Assembly: GCA_902782955.1 (NCBI GenBank)
Contig: CACZPD010000167.1
Coordinates: forward strand, 1 to 15,096
DNA: 15,096 nt
Reading direction: 5' to 3'
DNA from: an uncultured Erysipelotrichaceae bacterium
GTDB taxonomy: Bacteria > Bacillota_I > Bacilli_A > Erysipelotrichales > Erysipelotrichaceae
The notes below the pieces were generated by a model. It was not told the origin of the DNA. It ran no database searches and saw only the letters and a program-made list of their open reading frames with translations. Position numbers and translations under genes: made by a program. This document shows positions 1 to 7,185 of the stretch, piece by piece; position 1 is the first letter of the stretch; every line of letters begins with the position of its first letter.

Positions 1-826
1 GATCAGGGTCAACTGGTCCATCCAGACTAACAGTACCCTGCTGGATGAGGAATTTGCAGAGTTCTTCAAAGAACGGAATTTCCTCGTCGGCATCAGTCTT
101 GACGGATATCAGCGGATCCACGATCAGAACCGTTATGACGCAGAGAAAAAAAGCGTGTTCTTCCTGATCCTCAAAGCCATTGATCTTCTGGAAGACCACG
201 GGGTGGAATACAACATCCTGACTGTAGTCACGAAACAGCTGGCAAAGCATCCGGAAGCCTTGTTTGACTTTTACAGAAGCCACCGCTTCCGCTATATCCA
301 GCTGATTCCCTGCCTGCCGGAATTGGATGGGTCCGGTCCGTCAGATACAGCGCTGACGCCGGAAGATTACGCGTCGTTCTGGTGCGCGTTCTTCGATGCC
401 TGGCAGAAAGGTCTGCTGAAAGGCGTACAGATGAGCGTGAACCTGTTTGAGAATATTGCCTGCATGATGATGGGACAGGCTCCCTACCAGTGCGGCATGC
501 TGGGAAGATGTACGCAGCAGTTTGTCATCGAAGGAAACGGTGATGTATACCCATGTGATTTCTACTGTCTCGATGAATGGAAGCTGGGCAATGTCAGGGC
601 CAGCAGCTTTGAAGAAATGCAGGAAAGTATAAATGCAAAAAGATTCCTGGAAACATCGGACTGCAGAAAGGAACCCTGTTCCGGCTGCCGGTATATCAAT
701 GTATGTCACGGGGGATGCCGTAGGCAGAATGTATGCTGGCTGAACGATGCATACTGCGGGTACCGGGAGGTACTGGATCATATCGTCCCGCGGATCGCGG
801 ATATGCTGGCACAGAACAGAAAATAA
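1..826 (+). CDS. Anaerobic sulfatase-maturating enzyme (anSME), radical SAM/SPASM, 5'-truncated by window edge
   Basis: The frame is already open at base 2 and runs 274 codons to TAA at 824-826. The N-terminal radical SAM CxxxCxxC cluster motif lies outside the window. What is seen: a TIM-barrel segment (QTNSTLL, VGISLDGYQRIHD) followed by the SPASM cysteine pattern CGMLGRC, then YPCDFY, then SGCRY-INVCHGGCRR. CGxxGRC plus YPCDF plus LGN is characteristic of anSMEs. These convert a cysteine or serine of type I sulfatases to formylglycine in the cytoplasm, using SAM and three 4Fe-4S clusters. The Asp after the Cys of PCDFY matches the general base described for the clostridial enzyme. The family is usually about 370-400 residues, so roughly 100 residues are missing upstream. 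No sulfatase is in the window, so the substrate is unknown. It could instead be a related SPASM peptide maturase, but the motif set favours anSME. Confidence 0.88.
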   Translation, partial: IRVNWSIQTNSTLLDEEFAEFFKERNFLVGISLDGYQRIHDQNRYDAEKKSVFFLILKAIDLLEDHGVEYNILTVVTKQLAKHPEALFDFYRSHRFRYIQLIPCLPELDGSGPSDTALTPEDYASFWCAFFDAWQKGLLKGVQMSVNLFENIACMMMGQAPYQCGMLGRCTQQFVIEGNGDVYPCDFYCLDEWKLGNVRASSFEEMQESINAKRFLETSDCRKEPCSGCRYINVCHGGCRRQNVCWLNDAYCGYREVLDHIVPRIADMLAQNRK

Positions 827-853
827 AAAACTGTGAAATATCTTCACAGTTTT
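827..853. terminator. Bidirectional intrinsic terminator between convergent genes
   Basis: Perfect 11-bp inverted repeat AAAACTGTGAA (827-837) / TTCACAGTTTT (843-853) with loop ATATC. It starts right after the anSME stop codon and ends 8 bases before the last codon of the minus-strand CpXC gene. A and T tails on both sides let it work in both directions. Confidence 0.85.
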
Positions 854-861
854 CTTTCGTT

Positions 862-1506
862 TCAGGCTTCTCCGCTGCTCTCCATGAACAGGGAGATGAT
901 CCATTCGTCATTGACACAGGGGAACTGGCGGTTGTCGACCTCATACAGTTCCTTGTTGGCTTCGATCTCTTCCTCCAGCATGTATACCGGGATCAGGAAG
1001 GACATTCCCCTGTCATCCGTGCGGACATTGACTTTCAGAACGCCGTTGTCCGCCCTCTGGTATTCCACGCCGGTAACGGAGGAAGGATCGCCTTTTTTAT
1101 TGTCGATATACTCGATGAAGCTGTCATACTTCGCCAGTTCGACCAGGACATCATCCATCCCGTCTTCGAAGATCTGGATCTTCTCGGTAAACTCCTTCAG
1201 GGTCTTGCAGCGGCGAAGCTTGTATCCCTGCGCGTCCAGCGGCCCGGACAGGGCGGAAAGATCCGCGCCGGTATCCTGGCTGCTGAGCCAGATAACGAAC
1301 TTATGTGCCGCATCGATGTAGACCAGCGGGTTCTGAACCATGAAGTCCGTATGGCAGTGCGGACATGAATGGCGGAAGATATCCCCGCTCATGCACGCGT
1401 CCCTGAGATCCGGGTCTTTCGCGGTTTCCACGCTGTCGTAGACCGTGATCCCGAATTCCCTGCCGCAGTACGGGCATTTGTATTTTACTTCTCTGGAACG
1501 GCTCAT
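862..1506 (-). CDS. CpXC domain zinc-binding protein
   Basis: 214 residues. The N-terminal region carries two CPxC knuckles, CPYC at residues 11-14 and CPHC at 48-51, separated by about 35 residues. This is the pattern defining the CpXC domain, which is presumed to bind one zinc. The rest (about 60-214) is acidic and mixed alpha/beta with no signal peptide or membrane segment, so it is probably cytosolic. Family function is not established. AGGAGGGG sits a few bases before ATG, 8 bases after the stop of the upstream minus-strand gene, so the two genes are almost certainly co-transcribed. It ends at the shared terminator at 827-853. Product identification is by motif; no catalytic role can be proposed. 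Confidence 0.85.
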   Translation of the reverse strand: MSRSREVKYKCPYCGREFGITVYDSVETAKDPDLRDACMSGDIFRHSCPHCHTDFMVQNPLVYIDAAHKFVIWLSSQDTGADLSALSGPLDAQGYKLRRCKTLKEFTEKIQIFEDGMDDVLVELAKYDSFIEYIDNKKGDPSSVTGVEYQRADNGVLKVNVRTDDRGMSFLIPVYMLEEEIEANKELYEVDNRQFPCVNDEWIISLFMESSGEA

Positions 1507-1514
1507 TTCCCCTC

Positions 1515-2219
1515 CTAGTTCTTGATAGAGACACCGTTGAAATCGATGCCATAACGGTCAGATACCTGCAGGATCTGATCCATGATCTCTTTTTCTTCCT
1601 TGCTCATGCGCTCTCCCGCAAACAGGGCAAGCAGACGGAAATCCGTACCTATGTAGCAAGGCAGTGCCCACAGGGGATCATCCTCATGCACACCGATCTC
1701 CTCCTGCGGTTCCTCATTCAGGAATCCGGCGAGGAACGGTCCCTTGATGCCTGTAACGCGCATTTCATATTCCCGGTAGAACGGTCCTTTGATCAGTCCC
1801 GTCAGGACATGGTCCGGATAGAACAGGTCGCGTACGGGGTCCAGACGGGCATCCAGTCTGACCTGCAGAAGGTCCTCATCCACTTCCGCGTCCTTTTCCA
1901 GCAGGAAACGGAAGTTTTTCTCGATCATCCGCATGGACGGCTCAATGACGCGCATTTCCTTTTCGCATACCTGGTCAGCCGTGAAGATGCCGAGCATTTT
2001 GTTGAAACGCAGGCCTTTCGTACAGCTGTCCCAGTCATTCCCGATCGCCAGCACGTTGAATTCCAGAAATCCGTCCGGCGCGATATAGGAAGAACAAAGC
2101 GCATAGCAGTCGCGGTCGCTGACTTTGATTGCTTCCTTGAGCAGGTCCGTCAGGTCATCCGCCTCGAAAACAACATATTTATGATAGTATTCCGTAAATC
2201 TGTGTTCATACAGTTTCAT
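1515..2219 (-). CDS. Unrecognised acidic cytosolic protein paired with CpXC protein
   Basis: 234 residues beginning MKLYEHRFTEYYHKYVVFEA. The reading frame extends three codons further to a GTG at 2226-2228, but that GTG overlaps the ribosome binding site. GGGAGGTG with an 8-base spacer points to the ATG at 2217-2219. I do not recognise a family. The protein is rich in Asp/Glu, has several aromatic residues, contains an LTGLIKGPFYREYEMRVTG segment near residue 140, and shows no transmembrane segment, signal peptide or metal-binding motif. It sits 8 bases upstream of the CpXC gene, so the two proteins plausibly act together. No clear promoter lies in the 60 bases upstream; a weak TATCAT occurs just before the ribosome binding site, and partial readthrough from the BI-1 gene is possible. 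Confidence 0.8.
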   Translation of the reverse strand: MKLYEHRFTEYYHKYVVFEADDLTDLLKEAIKVSDRDCYALCSSYIAPDGFLEFNVLAIGNDWDSCTKGLRFNKMLGIFTADQVCEKEMRVIEPSMRMIEKNFRFLLEKDAEVDEDLLQVRLDARLDPVRDLFYPDHVLTGLIKGPFYREYEMRVTGIKGPFLAGFLNEEPQEEIGVHEDDPLWALPCYIGTDFRLLALFAGERMSKEEKEIMDQILQVSDRYGIDFNGVSIKN

Positions 2220-2243
2220 GCCATGCACCTCCCTTCATGATAC

Positions 2244-2268
2244 AAAAGGCAGGAGTTCCTGCCTTTTT
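2244..2268 (-). terminator. Intrinsic terminator of the BI-1 gene
   Basis: Inverted repeat AAAAGGCAGGA (2244-2254) / TCCTGCCTTTT (2257-2267), symmetrical with A and T tails. On the minus strand it lies directly after the BI-1 stop codon and ends in TTTT, immediately before the ribosome binding site of the next minus-strand gene. It may therefore insulate that gene only partly. Confidence 0.75.
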
Positions 2269-2279
2269 CCGTTTCTCAC

Positions 2280-3002
2280 TTATTTCTTGGAACCGCGTCC
2301 CAGGATCCTGAGCAGATACAGGAACATGTTCAGGAAATCCAGATAGAGTTCAAACGCGCCGTAGATCGCGAGATTGTTCTTCAGTCTGCCTTCTTCCACA
2401 CCATAGTAGAATCCCTTGATCTTCTGCATATCCCACGCTGTCAGGAACAGGAACAGGATCAGGCCGATGTAGCCGAACAGGATGTTGTTCCGCAGGATCG
2501 GGATGAAGATCGAAAGAATGCCTACGACGACCATGGATACCAGGCCGCCGATCATCAGTCCGCTGAAACGGGACAAATCAACACTGGTCGTATGGCCGAT
2601 AATAGCGCAGCTGACAAACAGGACAGCCGCATACACAAAGGCTGTGAATACGGTATGGATACCGTACAGGAACGGAATATAGCTGAATGTCAGACCTGTG
2701 ATCAGGGCATATGCCAGGAACAGGCCGGTTGCCAGGCCGGTGCTCATCTTTCTGAGACCGGCGCTCAGGCCGATTACGATGCCGAATTCAGCGATCAGCA
2801 GGATCCACGCGATCTGCGGGAATCCGTAGAACAGGTTGGCGATAAAGCCCCTGCCGAGCATCAGGCTCTTATAACCCTGCCAGGCTACGAAGCCTGTCAG
2901 CGCGAGACCGCCGCCCATAATTGTGAAAACCTTTGTGATATAGGCTTTCAGACCGGATGTCTCATCTCTTTCGTATATATTTGACTGGTTGAATTCACTC
3001 AT
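2280..3002 (-). CDS. Bax inhibitor-1 (BI-1/YccA/YetJ) family membrane protein
   Basis: 240 residues from the ATG at 3000-3002, chosen because AAAGGAGG lies 8 bases before it; 12 in-frame codons upstream lack a ribosome binding site. After a polar N-terminus (1-22) about seven hydrophobic segments follow (approx. 25-42, 55-80, 88-108, 112-134, 145-170, 174-190, 213-235). The C-terminal signature is present: TAWDMQKIK, then GAFELYLDFLNMFLYLLRI. Asp191 and Asp222 correspond to the paired aspartates proposed to gate pH-sensitive calcium leak in the Bacillus homologue YetJ. The protein acts in the cytoplasmic membrane; its physiological role in bacteria is not settled. It is monocistronic or the leader of a small unit, with its own promoter and downstream terminator. 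Confidence 0.92.
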   Translation of the reverse strand: MSEFNQSNIYERDETSGLKAYITKVFTIMGGGLALTGFVAWQGYKSLMLGRGFIANLFYGFPQIAWILLIAEFGIVIGLSAGLRKMSTGLATGLFLAYALITGLTFSYIPFLYGIHTVFTAFVYAAVLFVSCAIIGHTTSVDLSRFSGLMIGGLVSMVVVGILSIFIPILRNNILFGYIGLILFLFLTAWDMQKIKGFYYGVEEGRLKNNLAIYGAFELYLDFLNMFLYLLRILGRGSKK

Positions 3003-3018
3003 GGTAAATACCTCCTTT

Positions 3019-3038
3019 ATGATCCCTTCGGGAATCAT
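3019..3038 (-). promoter_or_regulatory. 5'-terminal mRNA hairpin upstream of BI-1 ribosome binding site
   Basis: Minus strand ATGATTCCCGAAGGGATCAT folds as ATGA-(bulged T)-TCCC, loop GAA, GGGA-TCAT. It begins at the predicted transcription start and ends next to the AAAGGAGG site. Such placement fits a stabilising or translation-tuning 5' stem-loop; this is inference. Confidence 0.45.
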
Positions 3039-3041
3039 ATT

Positions 3042-3072
3042 ATTATAATAGCGATTCGTATCAGAATGTCAA
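3042..3072 (-). promoter_or_regulatory. Sigma-A-type promoter of the BI-1 gene
   Basis: Minus strand: consensus -35 TTGACA (3067-3072), then TATTAT (3045-3050) after 16 bases, or TATAAT (3042-3047) after 19. This is the only perfect TTGACA found here in a plausible promoter arrangement. Predicted start is near 3035-3038. Confidence 0.7.
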
Positions 3073-3081
3073 TTATTCAGC

Positions 3082-3816
3082 TTACATCAGCAGCTGCCAG
3101 AATACCGCGAGGATCGCCGTCACTGCCAGACCCAGCAGGAACAGGCTCTTCCGGTCCCGCTTCGGCTTCACGAACGGAACCGCAGGATCCGCGCTAACAC
3201 TCCGGGTAGCTGTTTTTACCGGGGCTTCCGCTTTCAGGCGCGCGCCGCAGTTCTCACAGAAAACAAGGTCATCTGCCTGTACATTGCCGCAGAACGGGCA
3301 GACTGCCATATCCGCTTCGAGATCCGGGATCAGCCAGCTGCGCAGATTTCCCGGCAGGTCCGCATGGTTCTTCCTGTCAAAGACAAACCGTTCCGGTTTT
3401 GCCCTGCCGTTCAGGAAGATCTCGATCAGTCCCTTTACATTTTCGGGATGTGTGCAGAATTCGCGGATATCGCTCATATCATCCTTCCGCAGGATACGGT
3501 ATGTTTCCTTATCCTCAAAGACCAGCCATTCCTCACCCAGATAAAAGCCGGGACCGGCCTTTTCCAGATGATCATGTTTGAAGGAATCCATTGCGTTCCG
3601 CGGGATCTGTCTTTTGACAGAGGCTGTACGCCGGAGATAAACCAGGAAAGAAATGACAGCCACCGCCAGAAAACAGCCCAAAGTGAGATAGAGATCTTCT
3701 TTTTTCCTGAGCGCCTGTACCAGGAACAGCAGCGCAAACAGGAATCCCCAGCAGGCGCCTGTCAGTGCCATATCATTGCGTATCTTTGCCCGTATGCGGG
3801 CCATATTGTCATTCAT
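3082..3816 (-). CDS. Zinc-ribbon membrane protein, function unknown
   Basis: 244 residues. Two hydrophobic helices near the N-terminus (about 17-36 and 42-60), a soluble middle part with LGEEWLVFEDKETYRILRK (about 94-112), a zinc ribbon CPFC (173-176) ... CENC (187-190), then a charged linker and a C-terminal helix (224-242). The short first loop and the C-terminal helix suggest the ribbon faces the cytoplasm, but topology is inferred. No family name is recognised; zinc-ribbon-plus-helix proteins are common and poorly characterised in Bacillota. Start at 3816 lies 4 bases after the miaA stop; only a weak AGG/AAAG site inside the end of miaA precedes it, so translational coupling is likely. 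A second ATG four codons in is possible. No terminator is visible after its stop, so transcription may continue into the BI-1 promoter region. Confidence 0.8.
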   Translation of the reverse strand: MNDNMARIRAKIRNDMALTGACWGFLFALLFLVQALRKKEDLYLTLGCFLAVAVISFLVYLRRTASVKRQIPRNAMDSFKHDHLEKAGPGFYLGEEWLVFEDKETYRILRKDDMSDIREFCTHPENVKGLIEIFLNGRAKPERFVFDRKNHADLPGNLRSWLIPDLEADMAVCPFCGNVQADDLVFCENCGARLKAEAPVKTATRSVSADPAVPFVKPKRDRKSLFLLGLAVTAILAVFWQLLM

Positions 3817-3820
3817 AACT

Positions 3821-4723
3821 TTACCTGCTTTCCGCGATCCATCTGCGGATCTCTTCTTTCATTTCTTCTTTTTCCGTTTCATCGAGGATATTGAACCAGT
3901 GCACCGGCATCTGGTGGTTCAGCCATGTGTACTGGCGCTTCGCGAATTGGCGGGAATGTTTCTGGATCTCCTGAATGACCTCTTCCTCTGTCATGGTCCC
4001 TTCAAAGTATCCCTTCCATTCCTTATATCCGATGCCTTTCATCGAAGTATTCTCGAACGTTATGCCTTTTTCCAGCAGACCTCTGACTTCTTCTTCAAGC
4101 CCTGCCGCTTCCATTTCCCTGACACGCCGGTTGATCCTTTCATACAGGATCTCCCTGGGCATCGTGCATCCGGCAATGAATGTATCATACAGCATCTTAT
4201 GTTCCTGCGCCGCGATGATCTCGCTCTGCTTCCTGCCGGTCGTTTCCAGGATCGTCAGGCTGCGGACGACCCTCCTGCGGTTATGCGGGTGGATCTTTTC
4301 CGCCTGTTCCGGATCTTTTTCCAGCAGGACCGCATACAGGTCTTCATCGCTGATGCCGTCAAACCGGTTTTCGTCCGTCTCTTCCTCCTCTTCGAAGGAA
4401 TAATCATACAGACAGGATTTCAGATACAGCCCGGTTCCGCCGGCAATGATGATTCCCTCATCTGCCGCTTCGATCTTCTCCCTGGCCATACGCTGGAAAT
4501 CCGCTGCCGTATACCGTTCGGAAGGATCGCAGATATCGAGCAGATAATGCGTTACATTGCCCATCTCCTCCGCGGTGACTTTGCCGGAACCGATATCCAT
4601 GCCCCGGTATACCTGGATGGAATCACCGCTGATCACGCTCCAGCCGGTTTCCCTGGCTATTTCCAGGGAAAAGCCCGTTTTCCCCGAAGCTGTCGGACCG
4701 GCAATGACAAGGACCTTCTTCAT
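3821..4723 (-). CDS. miaA: tRNA dimethylallyltransferase MiaA
   Basis: 300 residues, normal family length. It transfers a dimethylallyl group from DMAPP to N6 of A37 in tRNAs that read codons starting with U, the first step of i6A/ms2i6A synthesis. Motifs seen: P-loop GPTASGKT at 9-16, GDSIQVYRGMDIGSGK at 33-48 with catalytic Asp34 and Ser35, GGTGLY at 95-100, NRRRVVRSL at 148-156, IGYKEW at 231-236 and RQFAKRQYTW at 258-267. Its ATG overlaps the mutL stop in an ATGA arrangement (4720-4723), showing translational coupling. The next gene begins 4 bases after its stop. mutL-miaA adjacency is common in bacteria. Confidence 0.97.
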   Translation of the reverse strand: MKKVLVIAGPTASGKTGFSLEIARETGWSVISGDSIQVYRGMDIGSGKVTAEEMGNVTHYLLDICDPSERYTAADFQRMAREKIEAADEGIIIAGGTGLYLKSCLYDYSFEEEEETDENRFDGISDEDLYAVLLEKDPEQAEKIHPHNRRRVVRSLTILETTGRKQSEIIAAQEHKMLYDTFIAGCTMPREILYERINRRVREMEAAGLEEEVRGLLEKGITFENTSMKGIGYKEWKGYFEGTMTEEEVIQEIQKHSRQFAKRQYTWLNHQMPVHWFNILDETEKEEMKEEIRRWIAESR

Positions 4724-6525
4724 CGCAGAAACTCCTTTGTCAGTTCTTTTTCATCCATGATGATAAACGTAGGTCTGCCGTGGGGGCAGTGATGCGGATT
4801 TTCGCACAGGCTCAGCTGTCTTACCGCTTCCTTCATCTCCTCCATGGTCAGACTTTTATTGAAACGGATCGAATGATGGCACGCCATCGTGGCGATCTTC
4901 TTCTTTTCCATCCGTGTGTATTTTGTTTCCCTTTCGTTCCGGAACTGGTCCAGAACATCTTCCAGGAAAGCATCTTCCTCCAGCTGCGTCATCCAGACCG
5001 GCACTTCATGCACGATCAGCGTATCATGTCCGAAAGCCTCAAACCGCACATGGATATCCTTCACGGCTTCATTCAGTTCATCCAGGCGCTGCACGATGTC
5101 ATCCGTGACATGCAGGGTATGCGGGATCAGGCACGGCACCATAGCCGGTTCCTGATTCAGGATCTTCTGATATTCCTCGTAATGCACGCGTTCCTGGGCG
5201 GCATGCTGGTCAATGACTGCCAGTCCGGCTTCACAGGCGCATAAAATAAACTTTTCATGGAGCTGCCCGATCACTTCCATGGCCGGGAAGGATCTTGTCT
5301 CCGCTTTGTATTCCGGCTTCTTTTCCGCTGTCAGGGAGCGCAGGATCTCTACATCCTGTTCCGCTTCCTTCCGCAGGCTTTCCCGGAATTCCTCCGTTGT
5401 ATACTGCACCGGTTCCGGCTTTGGAGCGGGCTCCGGTCTTTCTTCTTTCTGCATCGTTTCCCGGATCAGGGCATCCGTATCAAAGGAGATCGGTTCGTAA
5501 TACCTGGTCCTGCTTTTGGAGATCTCCGCCTTCGGTGCCAGCACATTGCCGGACAGCGTTTTCCGTACATGGTCCCGGATCAGGTTTTCCAGCTGGATCT
5601 CTTTGGAAAGACGCACTTCCCATTTGCTGGGGTGCACATTCACATCCAGCAGATGGGGATCCATTTTGACATTCAGGACAACGATCGGGAATCTTCCCTT
5701 TACGATGAAATCCTCATATCCGTCCTGCACTGCCTTATACAGCTTGAACGTACGCACCATACGTCCGTTCAGGAAGATATGCATGGCATTCCGCGATGCC
5801 CTGGTGATCATAGGCCTTACAAGATATCCGTCAACCTCATAATCCATATCCGCGCAGGCAAACGGCAGCGCGTTCTCCGCTGTGCTCCTGCCGTACAGCT
5901 GGAAGATCACTTCCAGCAGGTCACCGCTTCCCGTTGTCCGGAAAGCATCCCTGCCGTCACTGATGAAATGGAAGGCGATCTCCGGGTGGGACAAGGCAAA
6001 CTTCCCGATCACCGTCTGGATCAGGGAGTTCTCATAGTTCGCGCTGCGCATATGCTTCAGTCTTGCCGGCGTCCGGTAGAAAAGACCGCTCACCGTGATC
6101 TGTGTTCCCTGGCTGCAGGGATACGGTGAAGCGGAGATCACCTTGCCGTATTCGATCTCGATCCGCGTCGCGTCTGTTCCGTCGCTGGTGCAGAGCACCA
6201 CCTTGGAAACGGAAGCGATGGAAGGAAGCGCCTCACCGCGGAATCCGAGCGTACCGATATTCCATAGATCGCTGTGGCTGGAGATCTTGCTGGTGGCATG
6301 GCGGGCAAACGCCATCTGGGCATCGCTGCTGTCCATACCGCATCCGTCATCTTCGACGGTGATCTTCTGTATGCCGCCTTCTTCCGTGATCACCGTGATC
6401 CTGGTGCTTCCTGCGTCAATCGCATTCTCCACCAGTTCCTTCACGATCCCCATCGGCCTCTCGACGACTTCGCCGGCCGCGATCATATTCGCTGTCTGTG
6501 TGTCTAACTGTCTGATTTTTCCCAT
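4720..6525 (-). CDS. mutL: DNA mismatch repair protein MutL (endonuclease type)
   Basis: 601 residues. N-terminal GHKL ATPase: ENAIDAG at 33-39, DDGCGM at 59-64, HATSK at 76-80, GTLGFRGEALPSI at 91-103. A Pro/Glu-rich linker spans about 350-400. The C-terminal dimerisation domain carries the nicking motifs of MutL from bacteria without MutH: DQHAAQERVHYE at 439-450, ACHHSIRF at 548-555 and CPHGRPT at 580-586. The protein couples MutS mismatch recognition to nicking of the new strand. mutS, often directly upstream, is absent here; a divergent yigZ occupies that place. Start ATG at 6523-6525 has AAAAGG upstream and an extended -10 promoter 17 bases away. It heads an operon with miaA and a zinc-ribbon membrane protein. 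Confidence 0.97.
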   Translation of the reverse strand: MGKIRQLDTQTANMIAAGEVVERPMGIVKELVENAIDAGSTRITVITEEGGIQKITVEDDGCGMDSSDAQMAFARHATSKISSHSDLWNIGTLGFRGEALPSIASVSKVVLCTSDGTDATRIEIEYGKVISASPYPCSQGTQITVSGLFYRTPARLKHMRSANYENSLIQTVIGKFALSHPEIAFHFISDGRDAFRTTGSGDLLEVIFQLYGRSTAENALPFACADMDYEVDGYLVRPMITRASRNAMHIFLNGRMVRTFKLYKAVQDGYEDFIVKGRFPIVVLNVKMDPHLLDVNVHPSKWEVRLSKEIQLENLIRDHVRKTLSGNVLAPKAEISKSRTRYYEPISFDTDALIRETMQKEERPEPAPKPEPVQYTTEEFRESLRKEAEQDVEILRSLTAEKKPEYKAETRSFPAMEVIGQLHEKFILCACEAGLAVIDQHAAQERVHYEEYQKILNQEPAMVPCLIPHTLHVTDDIVQRLDELNEAVKDIHVRFEAFGHDTLIVHEVPVWMTQLEEDAFLEDVLDQFRNERETKYTRMEKKKIATMACHHSIRFNKSLTMEEMKEAVRQLSLCENPHHCPHGRPTFIIMDEKELTKEFLR

Positions 6526-6530
6526 ATTCT

Positions 6531-6560
6531 TTGCCTTTTGGTATTATACCATTTTATAAT
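6531..6560 (+). promoter_or_regulatory. yigZ promoter, predicted leaderless start
   Basis: -35 TTGCCT (6531-6536), 18-base spacer, -10 TATAAT (6555-6560). The -10 is only 6 bases from the ATG at 6567, so transcription should begin at the start codon itself. No Shine-Dalgarno is present between 6526 and 6566. An alternative TATTAT at 6542-6547 would leave a 13-base leader, still without a ribosome binding site. Confidence 0.55.
6543..6551 (-). promoter_or_regulatory. Extended -10 promoter of the mutL operon
   Basis: Minus strand TGGTATAAT (TATAAT at 6543-6548, TG at 6550-6551). No good -35 is visible. Predicted start near 6536, giving a leader of about 11 bases that includes AAAAGG. It interlocks with the yigZ promoter on the other strand. 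Confidence 0.6.
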
Positions 6561-6566
6561 TGATTC

Positions 6567-7175
6567 ATGCGACTGAAGGAAGAATACCGGGAAAACACGG
6601 AAATACAGAAATCGAAATTCACCGCCTGCCTCTGCCCCTGCCGGAGCGAGGAAGAAGCGCGGATGTACATCGAGATCATACGTAAGGAATTCAGCGATGC
6701 CACGCATGTATGCACGGCTTATGTCATCGGTGAAAACCGGCAGATCCGCCGTTCCAATGACAACGGGGAGCCTTCCGGTACTGCCGGCATCCCTATGCTG
6801 GAAGCGATCCTGCATACGGAAGTGACGGATATCTGCGCCTGTGTCGTGCGTTATTTCGGCGGGATCAAACTCGGCGCTTCGGGGCTGATCCGGGCATATG
6901 CCGGGTGTGTTTCCTCCGCCCTTGCCCATGCGCGGAAAGTCGAGGATGTGCCCCTGCAGCACTATTCCGTCACATATCCCTATGACATGTCCGGCACGCT
7001 GGAGGGCTGGCTGCGCAAGAACACCGAGATCATGGATATGGCATATGATGAAGCGGTCACCTGTCAGTTTCTGACCGACCGGGAAGGCATCACGGAAAAA
7101 ATACAGGACCTCTCCAAAGGAAAGATCCTGCCTGAATACATTGATACGATATTGAGGGAAAGAGAGATCGGATGA
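6567..7175 (+). CDS. YigZ/IMPACT family protein
   Basis: 202 residues, usual family length. Signature motifs: DATHVCTAYVIG at about 44-55, SNDNGEPSGTAG at 63-74, and RYFGGIKLGASGLIRAY at 95-111, then a ferredoxin-like C-terminal domain (about 135-202). Homologues are the E. coli YigZ and the conserved UPF0029 half of eukaryotic IMPACT; a ribosome- or RNA-related role is proposed but the biochemical activity is uncertain. The start is supported by the family-typical N-terminus (MRLKEEYRENTEIQKSKF), although no ribosome binding site precedes it. It is transcribed divergently from mutL out of a 41-base intergenic space and ends in a terminator shared with the convergent lysozyme gene. Confidence 0.93.
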   Translation: MRLKEEYRENTEIQKSKFTACLCPCRSEEEARMYIEIIRKEFSDATHVCTAYVIGENRQIRRSNDNGEPSGTAGIPMLEAILHTEVTDICACVVRYFGGIKLGASGLIRAYAGCVSSALAHARKVEDVPLQHYSVTYPYDMSGTLEGWLRKNTEIMDMAYDEAVTCQFLTDREGITEKIQDLSKGKILPEYIDTILREREIG

Positions 7176-7185
7176 TCTCTTTTTT
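7159..7185. terminator. Terminator built over the two convergent stop codons
   Basis: AAAGAGAGATC (7159-7169), loop GGAT, GATCTCTTTTT (7174-7184): 11 pairs with one G-T wobble. It includes the yigZ TGA (7173-7175) and touches the lysozyme TAA (7184-7186). The plus direction has the better T-tract; the minus direction ends in CTCTTTCCC and is weaker. Confidence 0.8.

Noticed and set aside
733..1368. A 211-codon plus-strand frame opposite the CpXC gene.
   Set aside because: It is antisense to a protein with clear CPxC motifs, crosses the 827-853 terminator, and has no ribosome binding site or recognisable sequence.
2226..2228. GTG start for the gene at 1515-2219.
   Set aside because: The GTG lies inside the GGGAGGTG ribosome binding site; the ATG three codons later has ideal spacing.
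3776..4792. A 338-codon plus-strand frame opposite miaA.
   Set aside because: It is a complement of the highly conserved miaA and of parts of its neighbours, with no start signal; a shadow of GC-skewed codon use.
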